DNA of 64,000 nt from Pseudonocardia humida (GCF_023898865.1 NZ_JAGSOV010000019.1:1-64000), one strand, 5' to 3'. Positions 20,085 through 28,543 are shown, counted from the first letter of the stretch. Program-made: numbers and translations. Notes: generated by a model not told the origin, from the letters alone.

Positions 20085-21308
20085 ATGCCCTTCGTCCCGC
20101 TGTCCTCCGACGGCGTGCAGCGCGCCACCACCGAGGCCCTGCCCGCGCCCCGGATCCAGGTGGCCCTGGAGCCCCACGAGGGCGGGATCACGGTGCTGGC
20201 GGTGGAGCCCACGGGGCTGCGGGCGATCGGGCAGCTCGACCCCACGGCCGCCGAGCCGTACCGCAGGGTGCTGGCACCGCTGGCCGAGGAGGGCGTCTAC
20301 GGCACCTGCACCGCCGAGGCCGCGGTCACCGGCACCGTGCTCAACCTGGCGCCGGCCGAGGCCTGCCTGCCCGAGGGCGGCAGGGCGCCCGCCGAGGAGG
20401 ACGACGCTGCGCCGAAGGGCGCCACCGCCCGCACCGGGCGGCTGCGCGAGGAGGCCGACGACGTCGAGACCGGGGCGTCGCTCGCGGTCGTCGCGGCCAC
20501 GACCGTCCGGGCGCCCGCCGGGTCGACCGTGGACACCGTGGTCCTCGATCCCGGCGCGGCCACCCGCCCCGGCCGCCGCCACGACCCGCGGGGGCGCCCG
20601 GCGCACCGCCGCCGGAGCTCGCGAGCGGCCGGTGGCGGCGCGGGTCCGGTCCGGATGCTGCTCGCGGGGGTCACCGGGCTGCTGCTGGTCGGCGCGACGG
20701 CACAGGGCCTCACCGGCGGGCAGCCCACCGGCGGCTCCGCGGTGACCGCCGCCCCCAGCCCGGTGTCGGTGCCCACGCGGACGGCGCCGGAGGCCGTGCC
20801 GGTCACCGTGTCGGTGGTGCCGGGGGCCAAGGTGGGCGCCGACGGGCCGGCCCCCGACCGGGCCGGGGCGGCGTCCCCGCCCGCGGCCGGGGCGCCTGCG
20901 GACGAGGACGAGCCCGCCGACGAGCAGGGCGGGTCCGACCACGAGTCCGACGAGGGTGCCGACGAGGACCGCTCCGACAACGGCGACACCGAGGACGGCG
21001 ACCACTCCGGTTCCGACGCCGACGAGGGGTCCGACGACTCCGACGACGGTGAGTCGGACGGCGGGCGCTCCGACGGCGGGTCGGACGGCGGGCGCTCCGA
21101 CGGCGGGTCGGACGGCGGGTCCGACGACGACGAGCCCGACGGCCGCCCCGATCGGGGCGGCGGCGGAGGTGGCGGTGGCGGTGGCGGCTCCTTCCGGGTC
21201 TGCCTCGCCGCGTGGGCGGACGGCAAGACGTCGATCCGCCGCGGCGAGCCCGGTTACAGCCGCCGCCTCGACCTCGACGGCGACGGCCGGGCGTGCGAGC
21301 GGCGCTGA
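20085..21308 (+). CDS. Membrane-anchored protein with C-terminal excalibur Ca-binding domain
   Basis: 407 residues. The N-terminal 180 residues are cytoplasmic and end in an Arg-rich stretch. One membrane helix follows (about 185-208, MLLAGVTGLLLVGATAQGL). An Asp/Ser/Gly-rich acidic region contains SDGG-type short repeats and a poly-Gly run. The last 38 residues form an excalibur domain (FRVCLAAWADG...LDLDGDGRACE) with the DxDxDGxxCE motif. These are extracellular calcium-binding modules. The repeats at about 325-350 are encoded by tandem DNA repeats and may vary in length. Confidence 0.85.
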   Translation: MPFVPLSSDGVQRATTEALPAPRIQVALEPHEGGITVLAVEPTGLRAIGQLDPTAAEPYRRVLAPLAEEGVYGTCTAEAAVTGTVLNLAPAEACLPEGGRAPAEEDDAAPKGATARTGRLREEADDVETGASLAVVAATTVRAPAGSTVDTVVLDPGAATRPGRRHDPRGRPAHRRRSSRAAGGGAGPVRMLLAGVTGLLLVGATAQGLTGGQPTGGSAVTAAPSPVSVPTRTAPEAVPVTVSVVPGAKVGADGPAPDRAGAASPPAAGAPADEDEPADEQGGSDHESDEGADEDRSDNGDTEDGDHSGSDADEGSDDSDDGESDGGRSDGGSDGGRSDGGSDGGSDDDEPDGRPDRGGGGGGGGGGGSFRVCLAAWADGKTSIRRGEPGYSRRLDLDGDGRACERR

Positions 21309-21422
21309 ACCCCGCGATCCCGCTGCCGGGGTGAGCACTCACTCCGTTGCCTGCCGGGCATGGAGGACACCCCCACCCGACGCCGCGCCCCTGCTCGGCG
21401 ACGTGCCGGTCGACCCGGCAGG

Positions 21423-21480
21423 CCCGGACGGCGGCATGGTGCGCTCGACCCGGACGGCCACCTGATCGAGATCATCAGCG
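21423..21480 (+). pseudogene. Remnant of a VOC/glyoxalase-family gene end
   Basis: One frame reads ALDPDGHLIEIIS followed by a stop at 21519. DPDGxLIE is the typical C-terminal signature of VOC/glyoxalase proteins. No open frame precedes it, so only a tail appears to survive, squeezed against the hemerythrin gene. The call rests on a short motif. Confidence 0.35.
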
Positions 21481-21960
21481 GCCGGCGTCCGGGCGGTGGG
21501 CCGGGTCGCCCATCGCGTTGAGCGCGTCGACCAGCCGCTTCTCCTCGAACCGGAAGTGCGACTCCAGCAGCGCGGTCAGCCCGTCCAGCTCGCCGAGGAC
21601 CCCGCGCAGCGCGGGCGGGGCCGGGTCGGGCGGCACCCCGCCGACCAGCTCGGTGATCCGGGTCAGGATCTGCGCGACGACGCGGTGGTCCCACTCCAGC
21701 TGCTCCAGCACCGGGCGCAACGCCGGGTCGCGGCGGGCCAGCGCGGGGAAGACGGTGGTGTCCTCGTCGGTGTGGTGCTCGTGCAGGTGGGCGCAGAAGG
21801 CCAGGCAGTGCGCCCCCAGATCGCGCGTCGGGGCGGCCGGGGCGCCGGCGGCCAGCGCGGCCCGCAGGTCGTCCAGCTCGTCGCGGAGCCGGAGGTGGGT
21901 GTCGGTCAGCTGGTTGCCGAACGCCCTGAGCCGGTCGATCGGGTCGGAGGGGGTGGTCAT
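21475..21960 (-). CDS. Hemerythrin HHE-domain protein
   Basis: 161 residues, four-helix bundle. Metal-ligand pattern: His in DTHLRLRDEL, HLHEHHTDEDTTVFP, LEWDHRVV and the late HFRFEE. Such proteins carry a di-iron site and are linked to O2, NO or iron sensing and to oxidative stress. The start is the ATG at 21960 with GAAGG upstream; an upstream in-frame methionine adds non-family sequence. Cytoplasmic. Confidence 0.9.
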   Translation of the reverse strand: MTTPSDPIDRLRAFGNQLTDTHLRLRDELDDLRAALAAGAPAAPTRDLGAHCLAFCAHLHEHHTDEDTTVFPALARRDPALRPVLEQLEWDHRVVAQILTRITELVGGVPPDPAPPALRGVLGELDGLTALLESHFRFEEKRLVDALNAMGDPAHRPDAGR

Positions 21961-22092
21961 CTCGGAGCCTTCGGTCCCGCGCCTCCATGCCCACGGCGGT
22001 CTGCTCACCGGGTGCACGCGACGCTGCGGCCACCTGATCACAGGGCGGCGACCGGAGGCGACCCCGGCCGTCCCCGGCGGATCGACGCCGCA

Positions 22093-22114
22093 TTACATCC
22101 ATCGGGTGATGTAA
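22093..22114 (+). promoter_or_regulatory. Operator-like palindrome upstream of hsp20
   Basis: TTACATC and GATGTAA form perfect 7-bp arms around an 8-nt spacer. It lies 13 bp upstream of the -35 of the hsp20 promoter. The MerR-type protein encoded downstream is a candidate ligand. It does not match the HspR HAIR consensus. Confidence 0.5.
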
Positions 22115-22126
22115 GCCATCGTCAGC

Positions 22127-22155
22127 TTGCGTTCCAACAAATCTCTAGCTATCGT
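22127..22155 (+). promoter_or_regulatory. Sigma-70-type promoter for hsp20
   Basis: -35 TTGCGT (22127-22132), 17-nt spacer, -10 TATCGT (22150-22155). Predicted start near 22162, leaving a leader of about 85 nt before the hsp20 ATG. Confidence 0.6.
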
Positions 22156-22246
22156 TGCAGATATCAGGGGCGCCGAACAGGAGATGTGCTCCACCGGCGC
22201 TTCCCGCATCGCCGCCTGATGTCGAGGATGAAAGGAGTGGCTCGCG

Positions 22247-22687
22247 ATGCTGATGCGCACCGACCCGTTCCGGGAGTTCGACCGGCTCGCCCAGCAGGTC
22301 CTGGGATCGGGGCAGGGCACGTGGTCCCGGCCCAGCGCCATGCCGATGGACGCGTACCGCCACGGCGACGACTTCGTCGTCGAGTTCGACCTGCCGGGCG
22401 TCGACCCGGCGGCCATCGAGCTGTCCGTGGAGCGCAACGTGCTGACCGTGCGCGCCGAGCGCCGGCCCACGCGCCGCGATGACGACGTCGAGATGCAGGT
22501 CTCCGAGCGCAGCCTGGGCGTGTTCTCCCGCCAGCTGTTCCTCGGCGACACGCTGGACACCGACCACATCGCCGCCGACTACTCGGCCGGCGTGCTGACC
22601 CTGCGGATCCCGGTGGCCGAGCGGGCCAAGCCGCGCTCGATCTCCATCACCAACCGCGACTCCGACCCCAAGGAGATCAACGCCTGA
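22247..22687 (+). CDS. Small heat-shock protein Hsp20
   Basis: 146 residues. An N-terminal arm ([14 protein letters not shown]) is followed by an alpha-crystallin domain at about 33-135 ([56 protein letters not shown]). It is an ATP-independent holdase chaperone forming oligomers in the cytoplasm. AGGAG lies 9 nt before the ATG at 22247. A 13-bp perfect hairpin ends the transcription unit. A MerR-family gene follows, a common hsp20 neighbour. Confidence 0.95.
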   Translation: MLMRTDPFREFDRLAQQVLGSGQGTWSRPSAMPMDAYRHGDDFVVEFDLPGVDPAAIELSVERNVLTVRAERRPTRRDDDVEMQVSERSLGVFSRQLFLGDTLDTDHIAADYSAGVLTLRIPVAERAKPRSISITNRDSDPKEINA

Positions 22688-22696
22688 TCCGGCGGT

Positions 22697-22743
22697 GAAC
22701 GGGCCGGGCACCCCTCGACCTGCCGGGGGCGCCCGGCCCGTTC
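22697..22743 (+). terminator. Hairpin after hsp20
   Basis: GAACGGGCCGGGC (22697-22709) pairs perfectly with GCCCGGCCCGTTC (22731-22743), 21-nt loop. Confidence 0.7.
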
Positions 22744-22831
22744 GCGCACCGCGATCGGTGGATTCCTGCCGCAAGATATGTGAATCTACTGCTGTGGATT
22801 ATGTCCAGCGGCCCGAGCAGCAGAGGGCGGG

Positions 22832-23173
22832 GTGACGACCGTGAGCCTGTCCCGGCTCGACGACGAGGACTACCCGGCGGTCGCCATGGGCCAGGCCGCC
22901 GAGCTGCTGGAGGTGCAGCCCGCCTTCCTGCGCAGCCTGGACGCCGCCGGCGTGGTCAGCCCCGAGCGCTCCTCCGGTGGGCACCGCCGCTACTCGCGCC
23001 GGCAGCTGCAGCGGGCGGCCCGGCTGCGCGGCCTCGTCGACAACGGCATGAACCTCGACGGCGCCATCCGCATCCTCGAGCTGGAGGACGACCTGGCCGC
23101 CGCGCACGCGCGGATCGCCGAGCTGGAGCGTCGGCAGGCCGACGCCGCGGCGAGCCAGGAGGACCAGCCCTGA
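22832..23173 (+). CDS. MerR-family regulator
   Basis: 113 residues. A MerR winged-helix at about 17-80 (VAMGQAAELLEVQPAFLRSLDAAGVVSPERSSGGHRRYSRRQL) is followed by a short coiled helix (LEDDLAAAHARIAELERRQADA) and no metal-binding tail. Next to hsp20 it probably controls chaperone expression. The GTG at 22832 follows GGGCGG. Its 3' end carries the ribosome site of the downstream pseudouridine synthase, with which it overlaps by 4 nt. Confidence 0.88.
   Translation: MTTVSLSRLDDEDYPAVAMGQAAELLEVQPAFLRSLDAAGVVSPERSSGGHRRYSRRQLQRAARLRGLVDNGMNLDGAIRILELEDDLAAAHARIAELERRQADAAASQEDQP
23157..23163 (+). promoter_or_regulatory. Strong ribosome site AGGAGGA preceding a CTG start
   Basis: AGGAGGA lies 6 nt before CTG 23170, inside the last codons of the MerR gene. 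No ATG, GTG or TTG occurs in the required frame upstream of the enzyme domain, so this site decides a non-AUG start. Confidence 0.65.
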
Positions 23174-23967
23174 CCCCGGACACCGGGTGGACCTGGCCCG
23201 AGCTGCGGGCCACCCGCGTACTGGCCGAGGACGACGACATCCTGGCCCTGGACAAGCCGGCCGGCATCTCGGTCACCGGCGAGCGGCACGACACCGACGT
23301 CGTCGAGCTGGCGGAGCGGGCGGGCGAGCGCCTCTTCCCGGTCCACCGCATCGACAAGGTGACCTCCGGCGTCGTGCTGCTCGCCCGGACCCTCGCCGCG
23401 CACGGCCCGCTGACCAGGCAGTTCGCCGACCGCACCGCGGCGAAGGGCTACCTGGCCGTCGTCGAGGGCGACGGGCTGCCCGAGCGCTGGACGATCGACC
23501 TCCCGCTGGGCGTGGGCCGCAAGAACCGGGTGCGGATCGCCGCCCCGCGCGAGCGGCTGCGCTTCGACGAGGCCGCCGCCACGTGGACCGTCGACCCGGG
23601 CGACGTGCTCACCGGCAAGTCGACCTACCCCTCCCGCACCGACGTGCACCGCCTGCTGAGCACCGGCGGGCGCACGCTGGTGCTGGCCCTGCCGCGGACC
23701 GGGCGCCGCCACCAGATCCGGGTGCACCTGGCCTGGACCGGCAGCCCCATCGTCGGCGATCCGCTGTTCCGCGCGCCGGGCGCCGCCCCGGCCACCCGCA
23801 CCCACCTGCACTCGTGGCGGCTGCACCTGCCGGCCACCGACCTGGCCCTGGCGGCCGAACCGGACGCCGGGTTCCTGGCCCCGCTGGACGGCGGGCCGGC
23901 CGGCGCCACGGCCGTCGAGACCGCCGTCGAGACCGCCGCGGCGCTCTGGCTCGCCCGCCGCGGCTGA
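23170..23967 (+). CDS. RluA-family pseudouridine synthase with apparent CTG start
   Basis: 265 residues. N-terminal substrate strand ILALDKPAGISV, catalytic motif HRIDKVTSG with Asp62, then KGYLAVVEG, TGRRHQIRVHLAWTGSPIVGD and HLHSWRL, all typical of RluA/RsuA-type synthases acting on rRNA or tRNA uridines. The reading frame has no ATG, GTG or TTG between its upstream limit and the domain. CTG 23170 lies 6 nt after AGGAGGA and overlaps the MerR stop as CTGA, so I use it. The family assignment is firm; the start is inferred. Confidence 0.85.
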   Translation: MTPDTGWTWPELRATRVLAEDDDILALDKPAGISVTGERHDTDVVELAERAGERLFPVHRIDKVTSGVVLLARTLAAHGPLTRQFADRTAAKGYLAVVEGDGLPERWTIDLPLGVGRKNRVRIAAPRERLRFDEAAATWTVDPGDVLTGKSTYPSRTDVHRLLSTGGRTLVLALPRTGRRHQIRVHLAWTGSPIVGDPLFRAPGAAPATRTHLHSWRLHLPATDLALAAEPDAGFLAPLDGGPAGATAVETAVETAAALWLARRG

Positions 23968-24060
23968 CCCACCCCCGGAGCTCCCGTCGAGAGCGATGAG
24001 TTCGGCGACGCGTGGAGGTCATCAGTGCGCCGGGACGGACCCGGCGAGCGGGAGGTGGAC

Positions 24061-24687
24061 ATGTCCGACGACGACGTGCGCGCGGCGGTGATCGCCGAGA
24101 GGCGGGACCAGGTGGAGGTGCTCACGGCGCTGACGCCCGGGCAGTGGGACGCGCCGACCCTGTGCGAGGGCTGGCGGGTGCGCGAGGTCGTCGCCCACAC
24201 GACGTCGGCGTACCGGCTGTCGTTCGGCCGCTTCCTGCTCGACCTGCTGGCCGCGCGCGGCAGCATCAACCGCGCCGCCGACCGCCGCGCCCGCGCCGAC
24301 GCGGCGGTGATGGGACCGTCGGAGCTGCTGGCGTGCCTGCGGGACAACGTCGAGCACCCGTGGACCCCGCCCGGCGGCGGCCCGGCGGGCGCCCTGTCCC
24401 ACGACGTCATCCACGGGCTGGACATCACCGTCGCGCTCGGGCTGGACCGGACCGTGCCGCCGGAGCGGCTGTCGATCGTGCTGGGCGGGCTGAAGCCCAA
24501 GAACATCGGGTTCTTCGGCATCGACCTGTCCGGGGTGCAGCTGCGGGCCACCGACCGGGAGTGGACCTTCGGCGAGGGCGAGCCCGTGCACGGCACCGCG
24601 GCCGACCTGCTTCTGGTGGTCTGCGGGCGCCGGCTGCCTCCCGGCAGGCTGACCGGCGCCCGCGCCGACCGCTACACCCGCGCCTGA
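24061..24687 (+). CDS. DinB-like / mycothiol-dependent maleylpyruvate isomerase-family protein
   Basis: 208 residues. N-terminal four-helix bundle with LTPGQWDAPTLCEGWRVREVVAHTTSAYR, where the TLCEGW and VxHT pattern and the later LSHDVIHGLDI supply the likely metal-binding histidines of this actinobacterial family. Members use mycothiol or act as metal-dependent hydrolases; the actual reaction is unknown. GGAGG precedes the ATG by 6 nt. The last 16 bases overlap the end of the convergent NmrA-like gene. Confidence 0.82.
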   Translation: MSDDDVRAAVIAERRDQVEVLTALTPGQWDAPTLCEGWRVREVVAHTTSAYRLSFGRFLLDLLAARGSINRAADRRARADAAVMGPSELLACLRDNVEHPWTPPGGGPAGALSHDVIHGLDITVALGLDRTVPPERLSIVLGGLKPKNIGFFGIDLSGVQLRATDREWTFGEGEPVHGTAADLLLVVCGRRLPPGRLTGARADRYTRA

Positions 24688-25556
24688 CGCCCGCGCAGGT
24701 GGTCGGCCAGCCGCCGCGGCGGCCGACCACCGATCCGCTCGATCTCCTCGCTCACCCGGTACAGCTCGTGCACCGAGCCGAACATCCGGAACATCGCCCA
24801 CAGCGCCGTCAGGTGCTCCACCGCGCGGTCGTCGCGGTAGAGGTCGTCGGCGGCGGCCCGCCACGCCTCGGGCGCGACGTCGACGTAGTCGACCTCGTGC
24901 CCGAGCGCGGCACCGAAGGCCTCGACGACCCCCCGCACGGACAGCACCTGCCCGGTCAGCCGGTACACCGGTTCGACCGGGTCCGGGTCGACCAGCAGCC
25001 CCGCGGCCACCCGCGCCACGTCCTCGGCGGCGACCAGCGGCAACACCGTGTCGGGCGGGCCCAGCGGCAGCGCGAGCTCGCGGTAGCCGGCGGCGGCCGC
25101 TACCACCGCGAGGTTCTCGAAGAACACCCCGGCCCGCAGGTGCACCGCGCCCACCTCGAACCGGTCGAGCACCTGCTCGGCCACCCAGTGCTGGCGCATG
25201 TGCGGCGTGCCCGCCCCCGGGTCGGCGGCCAGCTGCGACACGTCGACCACCCGTTCCAGCCCGGCCTCCCGCGCCGCGACGGCGAACGCGCCGGTGGCGT
25301 CGACCAGGCCGTGGGTGACGGGGTAGGTCAGGAAGGCGCGGCGCACGCCGCGCAGCGCCGGGCCGAGGTCGGCGATCTCGCGCAGGTCGCCGACCACCAC
25401 CTCGGCGCCGAGGGCGCGCAGCGCGGCGGCGCGCTCGTCGTCGACGCGCACGAGCGCCCGGACCCCGAGCCCGCGGGCCAGCAGCAGGTCGACGACGTGC
25501 CGGCCGGTGGAGCCCTGGCGCCCGCCCGCCGCCCCGGTGACCAGGACCGGTTCCAC
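24672..25556 (-). CDS. NmrA/azoreductase-type NAD(P)-binding protein
   Basis: 294 residues of the atypical extended SDR group. The Rossmann start VLVTGAAGGRQGSTGRHVV is followed by VRALVRVDDERA, VVVGDLRE, FLTYPVTHG, an NmrA-like substrate domain and LVAAEDVARVAAGLL. Function is probably NAD(P)H-dependent reduction or redox sensing. The GTG at 25556 starts five bases after the stop of the preceding gene, so the two are one operon, under the TetR-controlled promoter region. Confidence 0.86.
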   Translation of the reverse strand: MEPVLVTGAAGGRQGSTGRHVVDLLLARGLGVRALVRVDDERAAALRALGAEVVVGDLREIADLGPALRGVRRAFLTYPVTHGLVDATGAFAVAAREAGLERVVDVSQLAADPGAGTPHMRQHWVAEQVLDRFEVGAVHLRAGVFFENLAVVAAAAGYRELALPLGPPDTVLPLVAAEDVARVAAGLLVDPDPVEPVYRLTGQVLSVRGVVEAFGAALGHEVDYVDVAPEAWRAAADDLYRDDRAVEHLTALWAMFRMFGSVHELYRVSEEIERIGGRPPRRLADHLRGRQARV

Positions 25557-25561
25557 GCCGC

Positions 25562-26629
25562 TCACCGGATCCGCAGCAGGGGCCGGTCGTCGGGCGCCGG
25601 CAGCAGCCCGGGGGACGCGGTGAACGCGCCGCGCTTCTCCAGCCGGGCCAGCAGCGCACCGGCCCGCAGGGCCTCGCCCGGGGCGAACACGCCGCCGGGC
25701 ACCGGCCCCGGGGCCTCGACGAGCGCGAGCGCGGCCTCCACCGAGACCAGCGCCGCGCCCCACCAGAGGTCGCGGCCGCTGACCTGACCGGTGCGGCCGC
25801 CGTCGGCGGTGATCGCCTGGACGGCGACGGTGTACTCCGAGCCCGCGCGGGTGGCGTCGTCGACGTCCTGGCCGGCGAAGGTCTCCGGGGCGAACGTGTG
25901 CGCGGTCATCTGGGCCTCGACGGTCCGCACGGGCACGTGCCGCGGGACGGTGATCGTCTCGTGGTACGGCACCGGGGCGACCATCGTCTGCGGGCCCAGC
26001 GGCGGCGGGAACGGGAAGACCGCGTTGCGCGGCTCGACGTAGCGCTCGTCGAGGGCGCCGTCGGTGTAGGTGACCCGGCGCAGGTCGGCGATGACCTGGT
26101 CGGCGGTGTGCCGAGCGCCGCGCGTCATCCGCCACCCGGTCACCGCGTAGCCGACGACCAGGCGCTCGACCCCGGGCAGGTCGGCGGCGACGACGGCGGC
26201 CAGCAGGTCGCCGTAGCCGCCGTAGAAGCTCGCTCCCGGGACGAGGGCGCTGCCCGCCGCGCGGGCCGGGCCCTGCAGCTCGTCGAACAGGTGGCGGACG
26301 TGGTGCTGTTCGAGGGCGTGGTCGACGTAGTGGCAACCGGCCGCGACGGCGGCTTCGGCGACCGGTCGGCCGGTGGCCGAGTACGGCCCGGCGCAGTGCA
26401 CGAGCACCGCGCAGCCTGCGGCCAGCTCGCGCAGGGCGGCGGGGTCGTCGACCGGGGCGACTCGCGTGCCGACGCGGTCGCCCGCGTCCAGCTCGGCGGC
26501 CAGTTCGCGCAGCCCGTCGGCGCTGCGACCTGCAAGTACGATGCGCTGGTCCCGCGCCAGCAGCTCCTGGGCGACCAGGCGCCCGGTGTGTCCGGTGGCG
26601 CCGTACACGGCGATGATCGGCGGAGTCAT
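25562..26629 (-). CDS. Saccharopine-dehydrogenase-like / trans-enoyl-reductase-type protein
   Basis: 355 residues. N-terminal fold IAVYGATGHTGRLVAQELL, then VLVHCAGPYSATGRPVAEAAVAAGCHYVDH, matching the saccharopine dehydrogenase-like NAD(P)-binding family (includes mycobacterial trans-acting enoyl reductases). The middle has VPGASFYGGYGDLLAA. Start ATG 26629. It heads a two-gene operon with the NmrA-like gene and is divergent from a TetR gene across two operator copies, so it is probably the regulator's main target. Confidence 0.82.
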   Translation of the reverse strand: MTPPIIAVYGATGHTGRLVAQELLARDQRIVLAGRSADGLRELAAELDAGDRVGTRVAPVDDPAALRELAAGCAVLVHCAGPYSATGRPVAEAAVAAGCHYVDHALEQHHVRHLFDELQGPARAAGSALVPGASFYGGYGDLLAAVVAADLPGVERLVVGYAVTGWRMTRGARHTADQVIADLRRVTYTDGALDERYVEPRNAVFPFPPPLGPQTMVAPVPYHETITVPRHVPVRTVEAQMTAHTFAPETFAGQDVDDATRAGSEYTVAVQAITADGGRTGQVSGRDLWWGAALVSVEAALALVEAPGPVPGGVFAPGEALRAGALLARLEKRGAFTASPGLLPAPDDRPLLRIR

Positions 26630-26640
26630 GAGCCCACTTC

Positions 26641-26695
26641 CATACTCGGGGTACGGATGTGCCCACTCTTGCATACTCGGAGTATGTATTGTCAA
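26641..26695. promoter_or_regulatory. Divergent TetR operator pair
   Basis: A perfect palindrome CATACTC-G-GAGTATG (26672-26686) and a degenerate copy CATACTCGGGGTACG (26641-26655) occupy the gap between the TetR gene and the reductase operon. A -35-like TTGACA reads leftward at 26695-26690. Binding would shut both promoters. Confidence 0.7.
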
Positions 26696-26704
26696 GGCCG
26701 CGCG

Positions 26705-27298
26705 GTGAGCCCACGCACCCAGGCCGCCCGCACCGAGGCCACCACCGGGCAGCTGCTCGCGGCGGCCCGGGAGCTGTTCGGTCGTGACGGCTTCGCCGCC
26801 ACCTCGATCGACGCCGTCGCCGCCGCCGGCGGCGTCACCAAGGGCGCCGCGTACCACCACTTCGCCACCAAGGGCGCCCTGTTCCGGGCCGTGTTCGTCG
26901 GGGAGCAGGACCGGGTGACCGCGGAGCTGCTGCGCACCACGGCCCAGGAGCCCGACCCGTTCGCCGCACTGCGCCGCGGCTGCCGCACGTTCCTCGAGCT
27001 GTGCCTCGAGCCGGCGTTCCGGCAGATCGTGCTGCTCGACGGGCCCGCCGTGCTCGGCTGGCAGGAGGTCCGGGCGATCCAGTCCGAGCGGGCCCTGCGG
27101 GTGCTCGCCGACGGCATGCGGGTGGCCGCCGCGCTCGCCGGGGAGCCCGGCGTCGACGTGACGGCCCGCGCCCACCTGGCCTTCGGCGCGCTCTGCGAGG
27201 CCGGCATGCTGCTGGCCCGCGCCGACGACCCGGACGCCGCGCTGCACGCGCTGCTGGCCGAGGCAGAGCGCCTGGTCGGCGCCATGGCCCGGCCCTGA
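26705..27298 (+). CDS. TetR-family transcriptional regulator
   Basis: 197 residues. The N-terminal HTH is intact (LLAAARELFGRDGFAATSIDAVAAAGGVTKGAAYHHFATKGALF). The C-terminal ligand domain contains LLDGPAVLGWQEVRAI, seen in many actinobacterial TetR proteins. The GTG at 26705 is chosen; an in-frame ATG at 26684 lies inside the operator and is less likely. It is divergent from the reductase operon and likely autoregulated through the CATACTC palindromes. Confidence 0.92.
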   Translation: MSPRTQAARTEATTGQLLAAARELFGRDGFAATSIDAVAAAGGVTKGAAYHHFATKGALFRAVFVGEQDRVTAELLRTTAQEPDPFAALRRGCRTFLELCLEPAFRQIVLLDGPAVLGWQEVRAIQSERALRVLADGMRVAAALAGEPGVDVTARAHLAFGALCEAGMLLARADDPDAALHALLAEAERLVGAMARP

Positions 27299-27304
27299 GC
27301 GACC

Positions 27305-27310
27305 TACGCT
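27305..27310 (+). promoter_or_regulatory. -10 box TACGCT for a leaderless gene
   Basis: TACGCT ends six bases before GTG 27317; no ribosome site is present. Confidence 0.4.
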
Positions 27311-27316
27311 GCGCCC

Positions 27317-27652
27317 GTGACGGTGCTCAGGTCGGTGCTGCTGTTCGGGCTGGCCGCGCTGGCCGAGATCGGCGGGGCCTGGCTGGTCTGGCAGGGGGTG
27401 CGCGAGCAGCGCGGGCTGCTGTGGATCGGGGCCGGGGTGGTCGCGCTGGGCGCCTACGGGTTCGTGGCGACCCTGCAGCCCGACGCCGAGTTCGGCCGCA
27501 TCCTCGCCGCCTACGGCGGCGTGTTCGTGGCCGGGTCGCTGGCCTGGGGCGTGGTCGTGGACGGCTTCCGCCCCGACCGCTACGACCTGCTGGGCGCGGC
27601 GATCTGCCTGCTCGGCGTGGCCGTGATCATGTACGCCCCACGGACCGCCTGA
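27317..27652 (+). CDS. YnfA/UPF0060-family membrane protein
   Basis: 111 residues with four hydrophobic helices and hallmark segments [45 protein letters not shown] and [23 protein letters not shown]. The family resembles small multidrug-resistance transporters but its role is not established. It is probably leaderless. The damaged phosphotransferase gene follows one base after its stop. Confidence 0.93.
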   Translation: MTVLRSVLLFGLAALAEIGGAWLVWQGVREQRGLLWIGAGVVALGAYGFVATLQPDAEFGRILAAYGGVFVAGSLAWGVVVDGFRPDRYDLLGAAICLLGVAVIMYAPRTA

Positions 27653-27689
27653 CGTGGGGGACGAGGACCGCCGCGGGCCGCCCGTGCCG

Positions 27690-28524
27690 ATGACCGGGCA
27701 GGACGGGGCGGCGGATCCCCCTGGGAGCGGGTCCACCGGCTGCCGGTCGCGCGCCTCGCCGCGCGTCTCGGCCTGCACTACGAGGGACCGTGCGCGGCCG
27801 GGCAGGTCGGCGCGGGTTACGTCCGCTGGCCCGACGGCCGCCGGGCGGTGCTGACCAGCGGTTCCCCCACCGCGAGCCGCCTGGTCGAGCCGGCCCGCGG
27901 CGCCGGACTGCCCGCCCCGCGGTACCAGCTGGTCGCCGAGGTCGACGGCGTCCACGTCGTAGTCCAGGAGCGCCTCCCCGACGCCCCGCCGACCGTCGTC
28001 GACCGGGCTCTCGTCGACCAACTGCTCGCGCTGAACCAGCGGTGCGTCGGGTTGCTCGCCGGGTCGGGCCACCCACCGCTGCCGCTGCACCTGCGCCGCA
28101 GCGGCCCCGGCTTCTGCCTCCACGAACCCGTCGCGGCCCACTCCGCGAGGGCGGCCGACCTGCTGGACTGGGCCGGGTCGCTCGGTGCCGACTCGCTGCC
28201 CGGCGACGACCTGGTCCACCTCGACTTCCACACCGGCAACGTCCTGGTCGAGGGGGCCGGGTCACCGGGGTCGTGGACTGGGACGGCGTCGGGCGCGGGG
28301 ACCACCGCCTGGACCTGGTGACCCTGCGCTTCGACCTGCAGCGGCGCGCTCCGTGGCCGGCCGCCGAGCTCGACCGGCACCTGCGCGCCGGCACGCCGGC
28401 CGACCTGCTGCGGCTGTGCTGGGCGCACATGGGCATCCGGCTCGTCGACTGGGCCATCCGCCACCACGGACCCGCCGAGGTCGACCACTGGCTCGACGTC
28501 GCGGAGCGGGGCTACCGCATCTGA
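27690..28524 (+). pseudogene. Aminoglycoside-phosphotransferase-like gene with two frameshifts
   Basis: Three frames together give an APH/choline-kinase-fold protein: MTGQDGAADPP, then WERVHRLPVARLAARLGLHYEG through LVHLDFHTGNVLV, then VTGVVDWDGVGRGDHRLDLVTLRFDL. The catalytic HLDFHTGN and the DWD metal motif survive. Continuity is lost once at a C run (27717-27721) and once at a G run (28252-28256); adding one base at each restores the gene. Either a recent pseudogene or homopolymer sequencing errors. The start (ATG 27690, or GTG 27654) is uncertain. Confidence 0.8.
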
Positions 28525-28543
28525 GGCCCGCCACGCCGGTCCC

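Noticed and set aside
22093..22114. HspR (HAIR) operator before hsp20
   Set aside because: The palindrome TTACATC/GATGTAA does not match the HAIR consensus, so I list it only as a generic operator candidate.
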